Below are positions 23,263-34,943 of a stretch of DNA of 64,000 nucleotides, in pieces. Every line of letters begins with the position of its first letter. Positions within the stretch are counted from its first letter, which is position 1. The notes beneath the pieces were generated by a model. The model did not search any database. It saw only the letters and a list, made by a program, of their open reading frames with translations, and was not told the origin of the DNA. Made by a program: the position numbers and the translations under genes. The stretch lies in assembly GCA_026826555.1 (NCBI GenBank), contig JAKSZT010054396.1:14380535-14444534 (forward strand), in the 5' to 3' direction. This DNA is from Tolypeutes matacus (taxonomy: Eukaryota; Chordata; Mammalia; Cingulata; Chlamyphoridae).

Positions 23263-24224
23263 TGCCCAAAGGGAGTAAAGTGTTTATTAAGAAACAGAAG
23301 AGATAGTACACAACCCCAGTCACGGGTGTGGGCGTGCTATAGTGTGAGACGCACACATGGCGTCCCAGGTTAGGCCTTTTTAAGACCTTTCCTCCTCCCC
23401 TTTCCTAGTGTTAGGGAGGAGCCTCAGCTGTTTGCTGTTCTGATTGGTTGCCTTACAATCCCCACCTGTTAGCTCTCAGGGGACCAGTGAGGAGGCCTCT
23501 TGTTTGTAGTTATCCAGGACCAATGGGGAGGCCTGTTTGGGGTTATCTGGGGCTTCCTCTTGAGCCCAGGGTCTCCGTGGGGTCTTTCTGGCTTTGTTTT
23601 TAGTAGTGGCCTTCCCTCAGGGGGTTTCCAGGCAGGATCTCACAGCCATGTTCTCTGCTGGGTCTCAGCTGTGACTCAGTCTTCCCTCTTTCCCTATACT
23701 ATCCTGCTTCAACTCCCCACTCAGAGTTTACACCTTATTCTTAAGGAGGAGCTTAAGGGCAATGGTCATTCTTCTGTAGCTACGTCCTTCTGGTTAGGGG
23801 CAGTAGTCCCTGCCAGACAGGATGTAAAACCCTTTGGCTATCCTATTGAGGTTGAGGGAAGGCTGGTCCAGCATTGTGGTTGGAACTGTATGAAATCCCT
23901 GTATGACTAATACTTTGTTCTGGAAAGTATTGATTCTGGAAGAAATAAGCAGAATTTTGGAGATACACTGTGCTACTAAAAGGATAAAGAAGATGGTGGT
24001 AAGCGGCCCCTAACTGGGGGCCAGCCATGACATACTGGACCATGGGAGTGAGAAAGACCAGGAACCTCCAGAGGCTACATCCTCCTGAAGTTGATGGGGT
24101 TGATCTTGTGTGTCTCAAATGCTGTCTAGAACTGTTCTAGAGTGATTTACATAGAAACAGCCTTCCTCCTTGAGGAAAGGCAGGTTCCTCCCTGTGTTTA
24201 GGGTTCTTTGATTTTGCAGCTCCA
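23263..24224 (-). mobile_element. Endogenous retrovirus 3' end (env tail and LTR-like), broken
   Basis: On the - strand it ends with an A/T-rich TTAAAAAGG core-promoter-like element, about 100 nt of possible R region, AATAAA (complement at 23283-23288) and poly(A). This is the layout of a retroviral transcript 3' end. Upstream, near 23960-24010, one frame gives a hydrophobic stretch that could be a decayed Env membrane anchor. Stops and frame changes show it is not coding. Retroviral class is uncertain. Confidence 0.5.
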
Positions 24225-24231
24225 TGTTTTG

Positions 24232-24442
24232 CCTTTTTTTTGCTATACTGGGGCTGGGGATTGAACTTGGGGCCTCGTATGTGGGAAGTCGGCGCTTAGC
24301 CACTGAGCTGCACCAGCTCCCTGAGTTGATTTTTCTGTTTATTTGCTTGTTTTTTGTTTTTAGGAGGCACTGGGAACCGAACCCAGGACCTTCCATGTGG
24401 GAAGTAGGTGCTCAACTGCTTGAGCCACATCAGCTCCCGTGT
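24232..24442 (-). mobile_element. Dimeric DAS SINE (5' module of the composite)
   Basis: Two reversed modules joined by a TTTGCTTGTTTTT linker. On the - strand its A-run is followed directly by the retroviral-like sequence rather than by a duplicated target site. Confidence 0.8.
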
Positions 24443-27400
24443 CTACTTTTTAATTGGGTTGTTAGTCTTTTTGTTGATAAGTTGCAGGATTTCTTTATAT
24501 ATACTGGATATTAATCCTTTATCAGATATGTGGTTTCCAGATATTTTCTCCCATTGTATTGGTTGTCTTTTTTAAATTTTTAAAAATTTATTTATTTTTA
24601 TTAGAGAAGTTGTGAACTTACAAAACAATCATGCATATTGTGCAGAATTCTCATATTTCACCCCTCCACCAATACCTTGCATTGTTGTGGAACATTTATT
24701 ACAGATTATGAAAGAACATGATCAGACTATTACCACTAACTATGGTCCATAGCATATGGTTCATATATTTTTTTCCATACATCCCCTATTATTAACACTA
24801 TGTATTAGTATTGTACGTTTATTATATAGTTCATGAGAGAGCACTCTGATATTTATATTTTTAACCACAGTCCACCCTCCACTACATGGTTCACTGTGTT
24901 ATACAGTCCCATGCCTTGTACATTCTATCCAAACTGCACACTCAGTGGCTCTCACTTTCATCACAGAATTGTGCAGTCATCGCCCCAGTAAACCTTTGAA
25001 CATTTTCCTTAGTCCAAAAGAAAAAATCCCATTCCCCCCTATTATAGACCCTTAGCATTGATATAGTACCTTCTCTGACATTGATGCAAGCATATTACAA
25101 TATTGCTCTTAACTATAGTCCATAAGTTACATTAACTGTATTTTTCCCATGCATCACCATATTCACCTTGTAATAGTGATATACATTTGTTTTAGTTCAT
25201 AGAAGAACATTCTTGTATTTGTATTATTAGCCACAATCCTCATCCACTTCCGGGTTTACTATGTTGTTCAGTCCCTAGATTATTCTCTAGCTTTCCTTCA
25301 ATTGAAATTTACATCCCTGGACTCCACTTTCAGCCACAATCCCATTAATAAACCAGCCATGTTCGTTCTACTCAGTATAATATGTTACCATCAACTCTAT
25401 CCATTTCCACATTTTTACAGTCAAGCTCATTAAAATTTTTACGTACTATAAATATCAGAACCCCTTCTCGGTTCTCATCCTATCTCCTAGTAACCTGTAG
25501 TCTAGGTTTTAACTCCATGTGTTTATTCTTCATATTTAGTTCATATTAGTGAGATCATACAATATTTATCCTTTTGGGTCTGGCTTATTTCATTGAGCAT
25601 AATGTCCTCAAGGTTCATCCATGTTATCATATGAGTTCCAATTTCATTTCTTCTTAAAGCAGCATATTATTTCATCATATGTATATACCACAGTTTGTTC
25701 ATTCATCGGTTAATGGACTTTTGGGTTGTTTCCATCTTTTGGCAATTGTGAATAATGCTGCTATGATCATCAGTTTGCAAATGTCTGTTTGTGCCACTGT
25801 TTTCAGTTCTTCTGGATATATTCGTAGTAGAGGGATTGCTGGATAATATGGTAGTTCTACATTTAGCTTTCTGAGGAACTGCTAAACTTTCACAATGGCT
25901 GCACTGTTCTACATTCCCACCAACAGTGAAGGAGAGTTCCTATTTCTCCATATCCTCTCCAGCACCTGTTGTTTTCTGTGTGGTTTTTTTTTTAGTAATG
26001 GCCATTCTTTGAGGTGTGGGATGATATCTCATTGTAGTTTTGATTTGCATTTCCCTAACAGCTAGTGATATTGAACGCTTTTTCATGTGCTTTTTAGCAT
26101 TTGTATTTCTTTTGGGAGAAATGTCTATTTAAGTCTTTTGCCCATTTTTAAATTGGATTGCTTGCTCTTTTATTGTTGAGTTGTCTGATCTCTTTATATA
26201 GCATGGAAATCAAACCCTTATTGGATATGTGGTTTCCAAATATTTTCTCCCTTTGAGTGGGTTGCTGTTTCACCTTCTTGACAAAGTCCTTTGAAGCACA
26301 AAAGTGTTTAATTTTGAGGAGGTCCCATTTATCCATTTCTTCTTTTGTTGCTTGTGCTTCTGGTGTAAGGTTTAAGAAACCACCACCTACCACCAGGTCT
26401 TGAAGATGTTACCCCTACATTTTCTTCTAGGAGTTTTATGGTTCTCGCTTTTATATTTAGGTCTTTAATCCATTTTGAGTTGATTTTTGTATAAGGTGTG
26501 AGGTAGGGGTCTTCTTTCTTTGTGTTGGTCATCTTTTCACTTTCATGATAAAGTTCTATGAGGATCAAAAGTTTTGAAGAGGTCCCATTTCTCTATTTTT
26601 TCTTTTGTTGCTTGTGTTTTGGGTGTAAAGTCTAAGAAACCATTGTCCAACACAAGATCCTAAAGATGCTCCTCTATGTTTTCTTCTGGGAGTTCGATGG
26701 TTTTAGCTCTTATGCTTAGGTCTTTGATCCATTTTGAGTTGATTTTTGTATATGGTGTGAGGTAGGGGTCCTCCTTTTTTCCTCCTCATTTGGCTATAAA
26801 TGAGAAGGTTGGTTTCTGAGCTCTCAATTTGATTCTGTTGGTCTATATGTCTGTCCCTGTGCTAGTACCATGTTTCAATTACTGTGATTTTGTAATAAGG
26901 TTTAAGATCAGGAGGTGAATCCTTCAACTTCATTCCTCTTTTTCAAGATTGCTGTAGCTATTTGGGGCCCCTTACCCTTCCATATAAATTTGATGATTGG
27001 CTTTTCCATTTCTTCAGAGAAGGTTGTTGAGATTTGGGGATTGTATTGAATCTATAAATTGCTACAGGTAATATTGCCATCTTAATGATATTTTGTCTTC
27101 CAATCCATGAACATGGGATGTCCTTCTATTTATTTAAGTCTTTAATCCATTTAGCAATGTTTTGTAGTTTTCTGTGTACAAGTCCTTTATATCCCTAATT
27201 AGATTTATTCCTAGATATTTGATTCTTTCAGTTGCTATTGTGAATGGGAATTTTTTTCTTGATTTAGTCTTCCTGTTTTTCATTGCTTGTGTATGGAAAC
27301 ACTACTGATTTTTGGGTGTTGATATTGTAGTCTGCCACTTTGCTGAATTCATTTATTAACTCTAGAAGCTTTTTTGTGGATTTTTCAGGATTTTCTGTAT

Positions 27401-27661
27401 ATAGGATCATATCGTCTGCAAATAGGGAAAGTTTTACTTCTTCCTTTCCAATTTGGATGCTTTTTATTTCTTTTTCTTGCCTATTTGCTTTGGCAAGAAC
27501 TTCCAGTATACTGTTGAACAGTGGACATCCCTGTCTTGTTCCCAGTCTTAGAGAGAAAGCTTTCAGACTTTCACTATTAAGTAGGATGTTAGCTGTGCAC
27601 TTTTTATATATGCCCTTTATTATGTTGAGAAAGTTTCCTTCTATTGCTAGTTTTCTAAGTG

Positions 27662-28590
27662 GTTTTTGTTGTTGTTGTTGTTGTTTTTTAGTTAGGCCAC
27701 TAATTTATTTAGGTAGGGAGGGAGGAGAAATGGGAGAAAATAATAGATCATGGGTCCTAGAGAGAGGAAGGGGCTGAAGAGTGATAAAGAGGGCTGGTTT
27801 AGAGACTGCAATTTCCCATTATAGATTATAAATGCCCAGGTTTTACTTGTGTGTTGATCCTTGCCGGGGGTGGGGGAGGGTGCACAGTGAGAGCAGGGTG
27901 CAGAAGGCAAGAGGGAGTGGGCCCAAGAGAGATTTGACCATTGCGCTTGCTTTTTAAACCATTAATTATTCCACCCCTTTGGTAATGACACGGGAGGAGT
28001 TCCAGCTGTTTGCTGTTTTGATTGATTACCCCACCCATCAATCCCCCAGGTAGGCCCAATGATAATGTCCCTGGAGAATATCCGGGGCTTCTCCTGGGAA
28101 TCTCCAGGAATCTCATTCCGGATGGTAGAAATCTCATGAGGGTCTTCCAGCAGCCTCGTACGAATATCCACGTGGACTTCTTGCCAGGTTCCAGATCCAT
28201 CTGTTGATTCCCTATATGAAGCCTGCTTCATAACTTTCACTGTTATCCGATTTGTAACCGGCAAACCCCAAATCTGTTTTACCAGTACCTTCTTCACCTC
28301 AACGGGGAATCCTGGAGGAGCCACCCATTATCCTTTCTGTCTCCTGGCAGTGGCTCGCTAAATGAAACCGGGGAAGTGCTGGATTCCTCTAGGTTCTTGG
28401 CTGTGCTACATACAAGAATTTAAGGGGAAACCGTGTGACTCAGTGGTTGAATGCCAGCTTCCCAACTATGAGGTCACAGTTTCAATCCCCGGCCCCTGGT
28501 ACCAAGACTTGGTGTGGACTCCTCTAGGCAGAGAGAGTTTTAGTTTGTGGGATCACCTTTTAAACTACTTGTTGTTGTTTTTTTATCAAA
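27662..28590 (-). mobile_element. LTR-like retrocopy inserted in L1 ORF2
   Basis: L1 sequence stops near 27660 and resumes near 28590. On the - strand the insert shares an 'aacagcaaacagctg'-like segment and a TTTAAAAAG core element with the insertion at 23263. It has AATAAA (complement 27704-27709) and ends in an A-rich (CAA)n tail. A 120-codon frame on the - strand (27962-28324) has no domain I can name. Probably a retroviral-derived transcript copied by L1; no clean duplication was found. Confidence 0.45.
28424..28510 (+). mobile_element. Diverged tRNA-derived SINE
   Basis: A and B box-like segments ('gtgtgactcagtggttgaat', 'gtttcaatcccc') without an A-tail. Older than the other DAS copies and lying inside the 27662-28590 insert. 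Confidence 0.5.
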
Positions 28591-29044
28591 GGGTTCTGTA
28601 TTTTGTCAAATACCTTTTATGTCTCAGCTGAGACCATCAAGTGGTTTGTTTCCTTCTTTCTGTTAATGAGGTGTATTACATTAATTGATTTTTAAAATGT
28701 TGAACCAATCTCACATACTAGGGATAAATCCCACTTGATCATGGTGTATAATTCTTCTAATATGCTGTTGGATTCTGTTTGCTAGTATTTTGTTGGGGGT
28801 TTTTGCATCTATATTTATGAGATATTGGTCTTTGATTTTCTTTTCTTGTGGTATCTTTATTCAACTTTGGTCTGAGGTTGATGTTGGCCTGGTAGAATGA
28901 GTTAGGAGTGTTCCTCTCCTCTTCAGTTTTTTGGAAGCGTTTGTGCAGAATTGGAGTCATCGTCTTGGAATGTTTGATAGAATTCCCCACAAAACTATCT
29001 GTTCTGGGCTTTTCTTTGTAGGAAGGTTTTTTTTTTTTTTTTTT

Positions 29045-29600
29045 TGAAAATATGCTTTTTTATTTTTATTTTTTAAAGAAACATAGATTACGTAAATGTT
29101 ACACAAAAAATACAGGGGATTCTCATATGTCCTGCTCTCAATTGCCCTCCCACATTTTCCCACATCAACAACATCCTTTGGATTATAATCCTATACTATA
29201 TTTTGTTGCACACATTGTTCCACCTCTTTCAGGTCCATGCCTGTGACCAACAGGACATAATCCATTGTTTTGTTTTTCTGATCACTTCCTTACTTTCTGG
29301 CATTATAACAGGCCCAGACTTATCCTCTATATTCCCTGACCCAGCCTTGGAATTACCCCTTTCTCCAAGGAGCCCTGGTTCCTTTTATTGGAGAATGATA
29401 TTAGAAACCAAGATCTGATTCCTGGGGTGTGCGTGTTGCTGCTGGGGTGTCATTACTTCTAGGTCTTTGCAGTGTACAGACCTAGGAAATATTTGTATAT
29501 ATACTAACTTATGTATATAAACATGTAATTATTTTACATATAACTATATTAAGTTAAAGATCAGTTCATTTTAATGTCTTTGGCTCTAATCCAGTACCAC
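29045..29600 (-). mobile_element. L1 3' UTR, antisense, plus older L1 sequence
   Basis: Starts after a T-run (29028-29045) with the xenarthran L1 tail. From about 29340 ('ccttttattggagaatgata') it matches an older L1-like repeat. The exact family boundary is not visible by eye. Confidence 0.5.
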
Positions 29601-30249
29601 AAGGTTATTCTAGCCTAAGATTGTGCTTTGTTATTAATTTAGGAGATAAATACCCCTTGCTTATCTATTATCTCCCTCTTCAGCAGTGAGAAACCTGGCT
29701 TCCACCAATTGCCATCCATTTACTTATTTGTCCAATCCCATTATACATGTACAGCAGCTTCAGAATTAACCCATATCCCTAAGAGAAACAACTTATGATT
29801 TATTTATGTACAGTTTTTATGTACAATTCCTTTTGTCTTTTTAGTATTAGAATTTCTAGTCAGAACACTGTTTTCCAAAGTTACTTAGGTCGGAATATTT
29901 TTCCCCACCCCCTTTGTGTTAATTTTAATTTTTACAAATGAGTCTAAATTATATAATAATTACATGTAAAACTTAGCAGATATTTCCCTTGCTCAGCTAT
30001 AGATCTTTAGCTCTTTATATTTCTTTTCTCACTTCTGTGGCAATAATAAAAAAAAAACCTTCTCTAAAACTAATTCCTGAAGTTTAGCTTGAACAGTACT
30101 CCTTCATTTGGTTGTTAGTTGACATCTTTATTAATTTGGACTAAAAATTATTACTGCTTCATATATTTTCAGTTGTGCACGTTGAGGAATGCAGTTTAGT
30201 GGAACATTAAGATCATTGCAAGTAAACAAATTTGTAATCATATTTAAGG
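29601..30249. other. Intron 1, no recognisable repeat
   Basis: Apparently unique AT-rich intron. Confidence 0.4.
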
Positions 30250-30478
30250 GCTTAGAATTACCTGTATTCTTATAATAACTTTATATGTGTAAGCTCATTT
30301 AATTCTTCCAAGAAGTCTCTGGGGCAAGTGCTTTATTATTTTTTCCGTTTAAAGACACTGAAGGGTTAAGCAACCTTCCAAAGTCACATAACTAGTAAAT
30401 GGTAGAGTCGGAATTTGAACCTAGCCAGTCTGAATGTGGAGCCTGTACTCTTAATTGCTTTGCTATATTACCTCGAAA
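30250..30478 (+). repeat. MIR SINE, ancient
   Basis: Near-complete MIR pattern ending '...aagtcacataactagtaaat ggtagagtcggaatttgaac'. Confidence 0.75.
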
Positions 30479-30479
30479 T

Positions 30480-30760
30480 AAACAAGAATAGTGGTAAGAA
30501 TTGTGAAGTAAGTAAAACAAGGTGATGTGAGGGAACGAAAGCAAGAAAGTCCTCAGGGTACTTCTTAGGGAAGTCCTCTCTTAGAAGATGGTACTTGACA
30601 AATGAGGAAGAGCCATCCATCTGAAGAGCTGAAGAAAGAGGAGTCCTCATGGGGGCACATCAAGTGCAAAGCCTTGCAGTGCAAAGGAGCTTGGGATGTT
30701 TGAGAACATAAAGACAGCCAGTGTGACTACATGTAGTGAGCAAGGGTGAAAATAGTCCAT
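30480..30760 (+). repeat. Ancient repeat, family unresolved
   Basis: Resembles the old repeat at 9880 and 43790 ('caagtgcaaagccttgcagt'). Confidence 0.35.
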
Positions 30761-31379
30761 GAGGGCTTACTTGATATGTATATTTCCCTGTGTGCTCACA
30801 ATAACCTATTAACTCAATTTTATAGATGAGAAAACTGATTAGTAGTCTATTTTGACTGAAATTACCTCTTTTCCATCTATTTTACTCTTTGTCCCACTGC
30901 AATCTAATTTTTACTTCTTCATATCATTAAAATTGCTCTTGCTAAAGTAACCAATGGCAATCATACTATTGGTCACTTTCTTGAGAAACTGTAGCCTTTG
31001 ACTTCCACCTGTAGCTTGGTTTGTGCATCGATCATCTCCTTTGGTGGCCTGCCTTCCTCTGCCTGCCCCATAAGAGGTGGTGTTCCCAGATTTGGCCAGT
31101 TGCTCTTACCATCCTTGATGTTTTCCTAAGTCACAGTTACTCCCATGGTTTCAGTTACCATGTATTTACCAGTTAAGCCCCAGACTGTTTTACTTTTTCC
31201 ACAGCATCAGATTGCCTGATCTAACTGCTTACTTGGTATTTTATCTTTACCTTAAATGCCGTGTGTCCAAACTGAACTTACTTACCTACCTACCTGAAGT
31301 TTTTCTTTGATCTGTAGTCTCTCAGATATATCATATACTGCTATTGACTTCATCATCCAAGGAAGAAAATTACTAAATT
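30761..31379. other. Intron 1, no recognisable gene
   Basis: Pyrimidine-rich; may be a further decayed L2 continuing into the next feature. Confidence 0.35.
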
Positions 31380-31885
31380 CTGCTGATTTCATCTCTTAAA
31401 TATTTCTTTAATCTGTCACTTCCCTAGCATTCCTGCTACCAACCTCTGTCTTAATAGGAGCTACTTCCTTACCTTCTCACTGGTCTCCCTGTCTTTACTT
31501 TTGTCTCCTTAAGATTCACCTTCTCGGGAAGCGGCTGTGGCTCAATCAGTAGGGCTCCCGTTTACCATATGGGAGGCCCGGGGTTCGGTTCCCAGGGCCT
31601 CCTGGTGAAGGCAAGCCCGCTCACACGGCGTGGTTAGCTGACCCAGCGAGCACAAGCAGCAAGGGGGGGATAAATGAATAAATAAATAAAATCTTTAAAA
31701 AAAAAAAAAAAAAGATTCACCTTCTCAGAATTGTCAGAATATTTATAAAATGCGAATATAAATTTCCTCATTGACTCCCCATTGTCAACTGGATAAATTC
31801 TAAACTCCTTACTATGGCATTAAGACTATTCATGATTTGGTCTCTGCCTGACGCTGTAATCTTTCTACTTTCCACTCCAGCCGTA
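31380..31885 (+). repeat. L2 LINE, split by a SINE
   Basis: L2 3'-region pattern on both sides of the SINE at 31526 ('tgactccccattgtcaactg', 'gcattaagactattcatgat'). Continues in spirit at 32310-32590. Confidence 0.55.
31526..31711 (+). mobile_element. Long-type DAS SINE nested in L2
   Basis: Complete forward copy with a perfect AAGATTCACCTTCTC at 31511-31525 and 31712-31726. Confidence 0.95.
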
Positions 31886-31899
31886 CAGAGCTGCTTTTG

Positions 31900-32045
31900 T
31901 TGTTAATTTTATTGTGGTAACATATATAGAATATAAAATTTCCCATTTTAACCATTTTAAATGTACAATTCAATGATATTAATTACATTTAAAATGTTGT
32001 ACTATGTTCACCACCATCCATTACCAAAACTTTTATATACAGAAT
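31900..32045 (-). mobile_element. L1 3' UTR fragment, antisense
   Basis: 'tattgtggtaacatatatag...acaattcaatgatattaatt' matches the tail at 6240. Confidence 0.6.
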
Positions 32046-32048
32046 TAT

Positions 32049-32298
32049 TATTATTATTCTTTGAGTTACCAGGGTTGGGATTGAACCTGGGACCTTGTAT
32101 GTGGAAAGCTGGCACTCAACCACTAAGTCACATCAGCTCCCGTGATGTGTTTTTTGTGTTTGTTTGCTTGTTTTTTCTTTTCTTTTTTTTTTTTTTTTGT
32201 TATGTTTTTGTTTTTGTTTTCGGAGGCTCTGGGGACCAAACCTGGACTTCCCATGTGGGAAGCAGGAGCTCAACCACTCGAGCCACATCCGCTCCAGA
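32049..32298 (-). mobile_element. Dimeric DAS SINE
   Basis: Two reversed modules with a TTTGTTTGCTTGTTTTT linker. No clean duplication recognised. Confidence 0.75.
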
Positions 32299-32309
32299 AC
32301 TGTTTTTTG

Positions 32310-32590
32310 AAAATTCCTTGAACATATATCCTGTTTTTTGGATTCTGGAACTTTGCTTATATGATCCTTCTGCCAGAATGCCTTCATTTTCTGTTTTCTT
32401 TTTGCCTGTCCAATTCCTTTTCCTCCTTTAAGACTCAACCCAGGCATTACCTGCTCCAGAAAGCCTTCTCAGACTTGTACCCTTTTCTGGGTTATTGGGA
32501 CCCTTCTGAAATAATCTATTATAGTATATCTGAAGCACCTGGCACAGGGAATGTTCTCAGTAAGAATTTGTTGAATGAATCATTGTAATA
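32310..32590 (+). repeat. L2 LINE 3' end
   Basis: Ends with the L2 terminal pattern 'gcacctggcacagggaatgt...aatttgttgaatgaatc'. Confidence 0.75.
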
Positions 32591-32599
32591 TTGGAGAGG

Positions 32600-32835
32600 A
32601 AGTATAAAGTAGTTGGCTCTAGACCCAGATTGCTTGGGATTGAAACTTGACTTTGCCATTTGATGAATCTGTGTTAACTTTTTGTGCCTCAGTTTCTTCC
32701 CCTGTGAAACAGGGATAATGATGCCTTCATAAGGTCACTGTGAAACTTAAATTTGTTAATGCAAATAAAGCACTTAGAACAGTGTCTGGCACTTAGTAAA
32801 TATTCAGTAAACAACCTATTATAGCTGTTGTTGTC
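32600..32835 (+). repeat. MIR SINE, ancient
   Basis: MIR core 'gtgcctcagtttcttcccct' with 'gtctggcacttagtaaatat' 3' part. Confidence 0.7.
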
Positions 32836-32848
32836 CTTAGAATGTTTT

Positions 32849-32922
32849 TTTTTTTTTTCTGTTTCACCATGGTCAGCTTTATTGCTTAGGAACCGGAGCA
32901 GTCATTGGGAAAGGCCTTCCGA
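32849..32922 (-). pseudogene. Micro-retrocopy of an unidentified mRNA 3' end
   Basis: A 74 bp insert with AGAATGTTTT at 32839-32848 and 32923-32932. On the - strand it contains AATAAA about 17 nt before the A-tail (complement at 32878-32883). A frame upstream ends in a stop just before the AATAAA. This is a severely 5'-truncated processed copy; the source gene is not recognised. Confidence 0.6.
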
Positions 32923-32932
32923 AGAATGTTTT

Positions 32933-33670
32933 AATTTATGTGTTTGTATCCCTAGTAGGCTATGAGTTAATGAATAAACCAACTAATCCTGGGTTTTTAA
33001 ATGGAAAATGCATTTCCTAGCTTTTGAAAGTATAGGTAGTTGACAGTCTTTTTCTCCCTAGTAGCTCCAACATTTGGGCCTTGTCACAAATTTGAAATTG
33101 GCATTGAAGATGATTAACATTTCTTTTTTTTTTTTAATTAACATTTCTTAATTGTGCTATTTAATTAGTATTTAAGTTTCAGCTCACTTTTCTTATTAAT
33201 AGCACTCTAAATTCTAGAAATTCTCTTTATTTACTTTTAATCTTACTGTAGCATTTAGCCTTTCCTGTTATGGTGAAGGTATGATGGGAGAAGCTCTGCT
33301 GAGATTATGCTTTGTTATTAATTTGGGAGATAAACTTTTTGGAGCATGTTATAAAGAAAGCTTGAAAAAGGTGCAGATTGGAGAAATTGGAGAAATTCTC
33401 AAAAACTTCTGAGCAAAACTTGTATAGTATTTCTTCATTATTTGGTTTAAAGTATTTTCTTAGAATAGTAGCCATTCATAATGAGATGTAATTTTAGTAA
33501 ACACATTCTAGAGGTAATATAAATCATTACAATTATTTTTGGTGCTTCTGCCTTCTCCCGTTATTATATACTATTTATATTGTCTTAAAATCTTTATGGC
33601 AATCACTGTTCAATTTTTCATAAGCCCCTCCTTTTATCTTAAATTTAACATCTCATTTTTTTAAAAAAAG
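32933..33670. other. Intron 1, no recognisable repeat
   Basis: Apparently unique AT-rich intron. Confidence 0.4.
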
Positions 33671-33671
33671 A

Positions 33672-33877
33672 TTACTTTTTAGGAGGTACTCGGGGTTGAA
33701 CCTAGGACCTCATACATGGGAAGCAGGCACTCAACCACTGAGCTACATCCACTCCCCAATGAGAGCTGTTTTTTTCATTTGTTTGTTTTTGTTTTTTAGG
33801 AGGTACTGGGGATCGAACCTGGGACCTCGTACATGGGAAGCACATGCTCACCCCTTGAGATACATCGGCTCCCCTCT
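33672..33877 (-). mobile_element. Dimeric DAS SINE
   Basis: Two reversed modules linked by TTTCATTTGTTTGTTTTTG; a long T-run (33876-33900) abuts its right edge. Confidence 0.8.
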
Positions 33878-33900
33878 TTTTTTTTTTTTTTTTTTTTTTT

Positions 33901-34288
33901 AAATACCAGAACTATCTATATTATCTTGGTGAATTTGATTGAAGTACTGTCTGTTTTTATCTCTGAACTTGCTGTTAAATTTGTGGATTTTCCTAGTCTT
34001 GTTAAGTTTTGATTATGTGAAACTGGTAAATTTTTCTTACAAAAGTAAGCTTGTCTTGTTTTGAATCTAGGAACAGTACAAATTACTGGTATTCATTCTT
34101 TTTCATCATCCATTTGAAAATTGTTACCAAAGATACTAGTTTTCTTTTTTCATTTTATCCAAGTTGCCAAAGGAAACTTCTCACTAGCAGACCAGTATCA
34201 AAGAAAAATGGGAAACCCATATATCAATCTTGTTAGATTGATCATATGCTATATGATGACTGTAGTATTGGGAAATACTCTTATTTTT
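33901..34288. other. Intron 1, no recognisable repeat
   Basis: Apparently unique. Confidence 0.4.
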
Positions 34289-34297
34289 AAAAGTCAT

Positions 34298-34490
34298 GGG
34301 AAGCGGCTGTGGCTCAATCAGTAGGGCTCCCGTTTACCATATGGGAGGCCCCGGGTTCGGTTCCAGGGGCCTCCTGGTGAAGGCAAGCCCGCCCGCACGG
34401 CGTGGTTAGCTGACCCAGCGAGCACAAGCAGCAAGGGGGGGGATAAATGAATAAATAAAAATAAAATCTTAAAAAAAATAAAAAAAAAAT
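34298..34490 (+). mobile_element. Long-type DAS SINE
   Basis: Complete forward copy, flanked by AAAAGTCAT at 34289-34297 and 34491-34499. Confidence 0.92.
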
Positions 34491-34499
34491 AAAAGTCAT

Positions 34500-34938
34500 T
34501 GTCCTAGCACAGAATATTTTAGTTGAGGGCTCTGAAGTGGTATGTTTTTAAGAGAAATGTATGTGGACGGATAGGGGAAACTATATAATGATATTTATGC
34601 TTTTAATAGGGCTAGCTATTATTACCAGAAAAGATTAGAGCTCCCCTCCCCTGGGTCCCACCTTTTTGTCCTAATTTGTAGTAAATGGTATTATTTTTCT
34701 TTAAAAAAGAATATATTCTAATAAGCTCTTCAAGGATACTCCCTATCCTTTAGTCTCTCATTTTTTCTGAATTCCAGAACTTTATTAGAATTTTATTCAT
34801 CTTGACTCATAGATAGCCATACTGAGGTTGGATTTTTAGGATACAAATCCTATATGAGCCTGGTTTAGTTGGTGAATATTTTTCATTTTCTTCTGCTGAA
34901 GAGTGCCTTTAAGATACCAATCAAAAAAAAAAGATACC
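34500..34938. other. Intron 1, no recognisable repeat
   Basis: Apparently unique. Confidence 0.4.
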
Positions 34939-34943
34939 AGTTG

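Larger units (their letters stand above)
23250..24442 (-). mobile_element. Composite retroposon: dimeric SINE fused to retroviral 3' end
   Basis: Read on the - strand: a dimeric DAS SINE (24442 to about 24232), then about 960 bp of endogenous-retrovirus-like sequence (24224 to 23263), an AATAAA signal, about 20 nt, and a poly(A) tail. One duplication, CTACTTTTT at 23241-23249 and 24443-24451, brackets the whole unit. The SINE has no duplication of its own at its internal edge. This suggests a single insertion event, as in SVA-like composites or L1 template-switch products. Confidence 0.65.
22021..24570 (-). mobile_element. L1 remnant carrying three nested insertions
   Basis: Antisense 3' UTR (22025-22260) and ORF2 C-terminal coding remnant, split by the SINEs at 22555 and 22983 and by the composite insertion at 23250-24442. 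L1 sequence resumes at 24443 ('ctactttttaattgggttg') and stops near 24570. Confidence 0.7.
24571..29030 (-). mobile_element. L1 with 3' UTR and much of ORF2, antisense
   Basis: The 3' UTR (24571-25560) contains repeated blocks. ORF2 follows in reverse to about 29030, covering the C-terminal region and reverse transcriptase; an FADD catalytic motif is recognisable on the - strand near 27405-27425. Frameshifts and stops break the reading frame, so it is inactive. A 0.9 kb insertion splits it at 27662-28590. Confidence 0.8.

Noticed and set aside
31961..32431. 156-codon open frame
   Set aside because: Crosses an L1 tail, a dimeric SINE and an L2 fragment; Phe-rich from T-runs.
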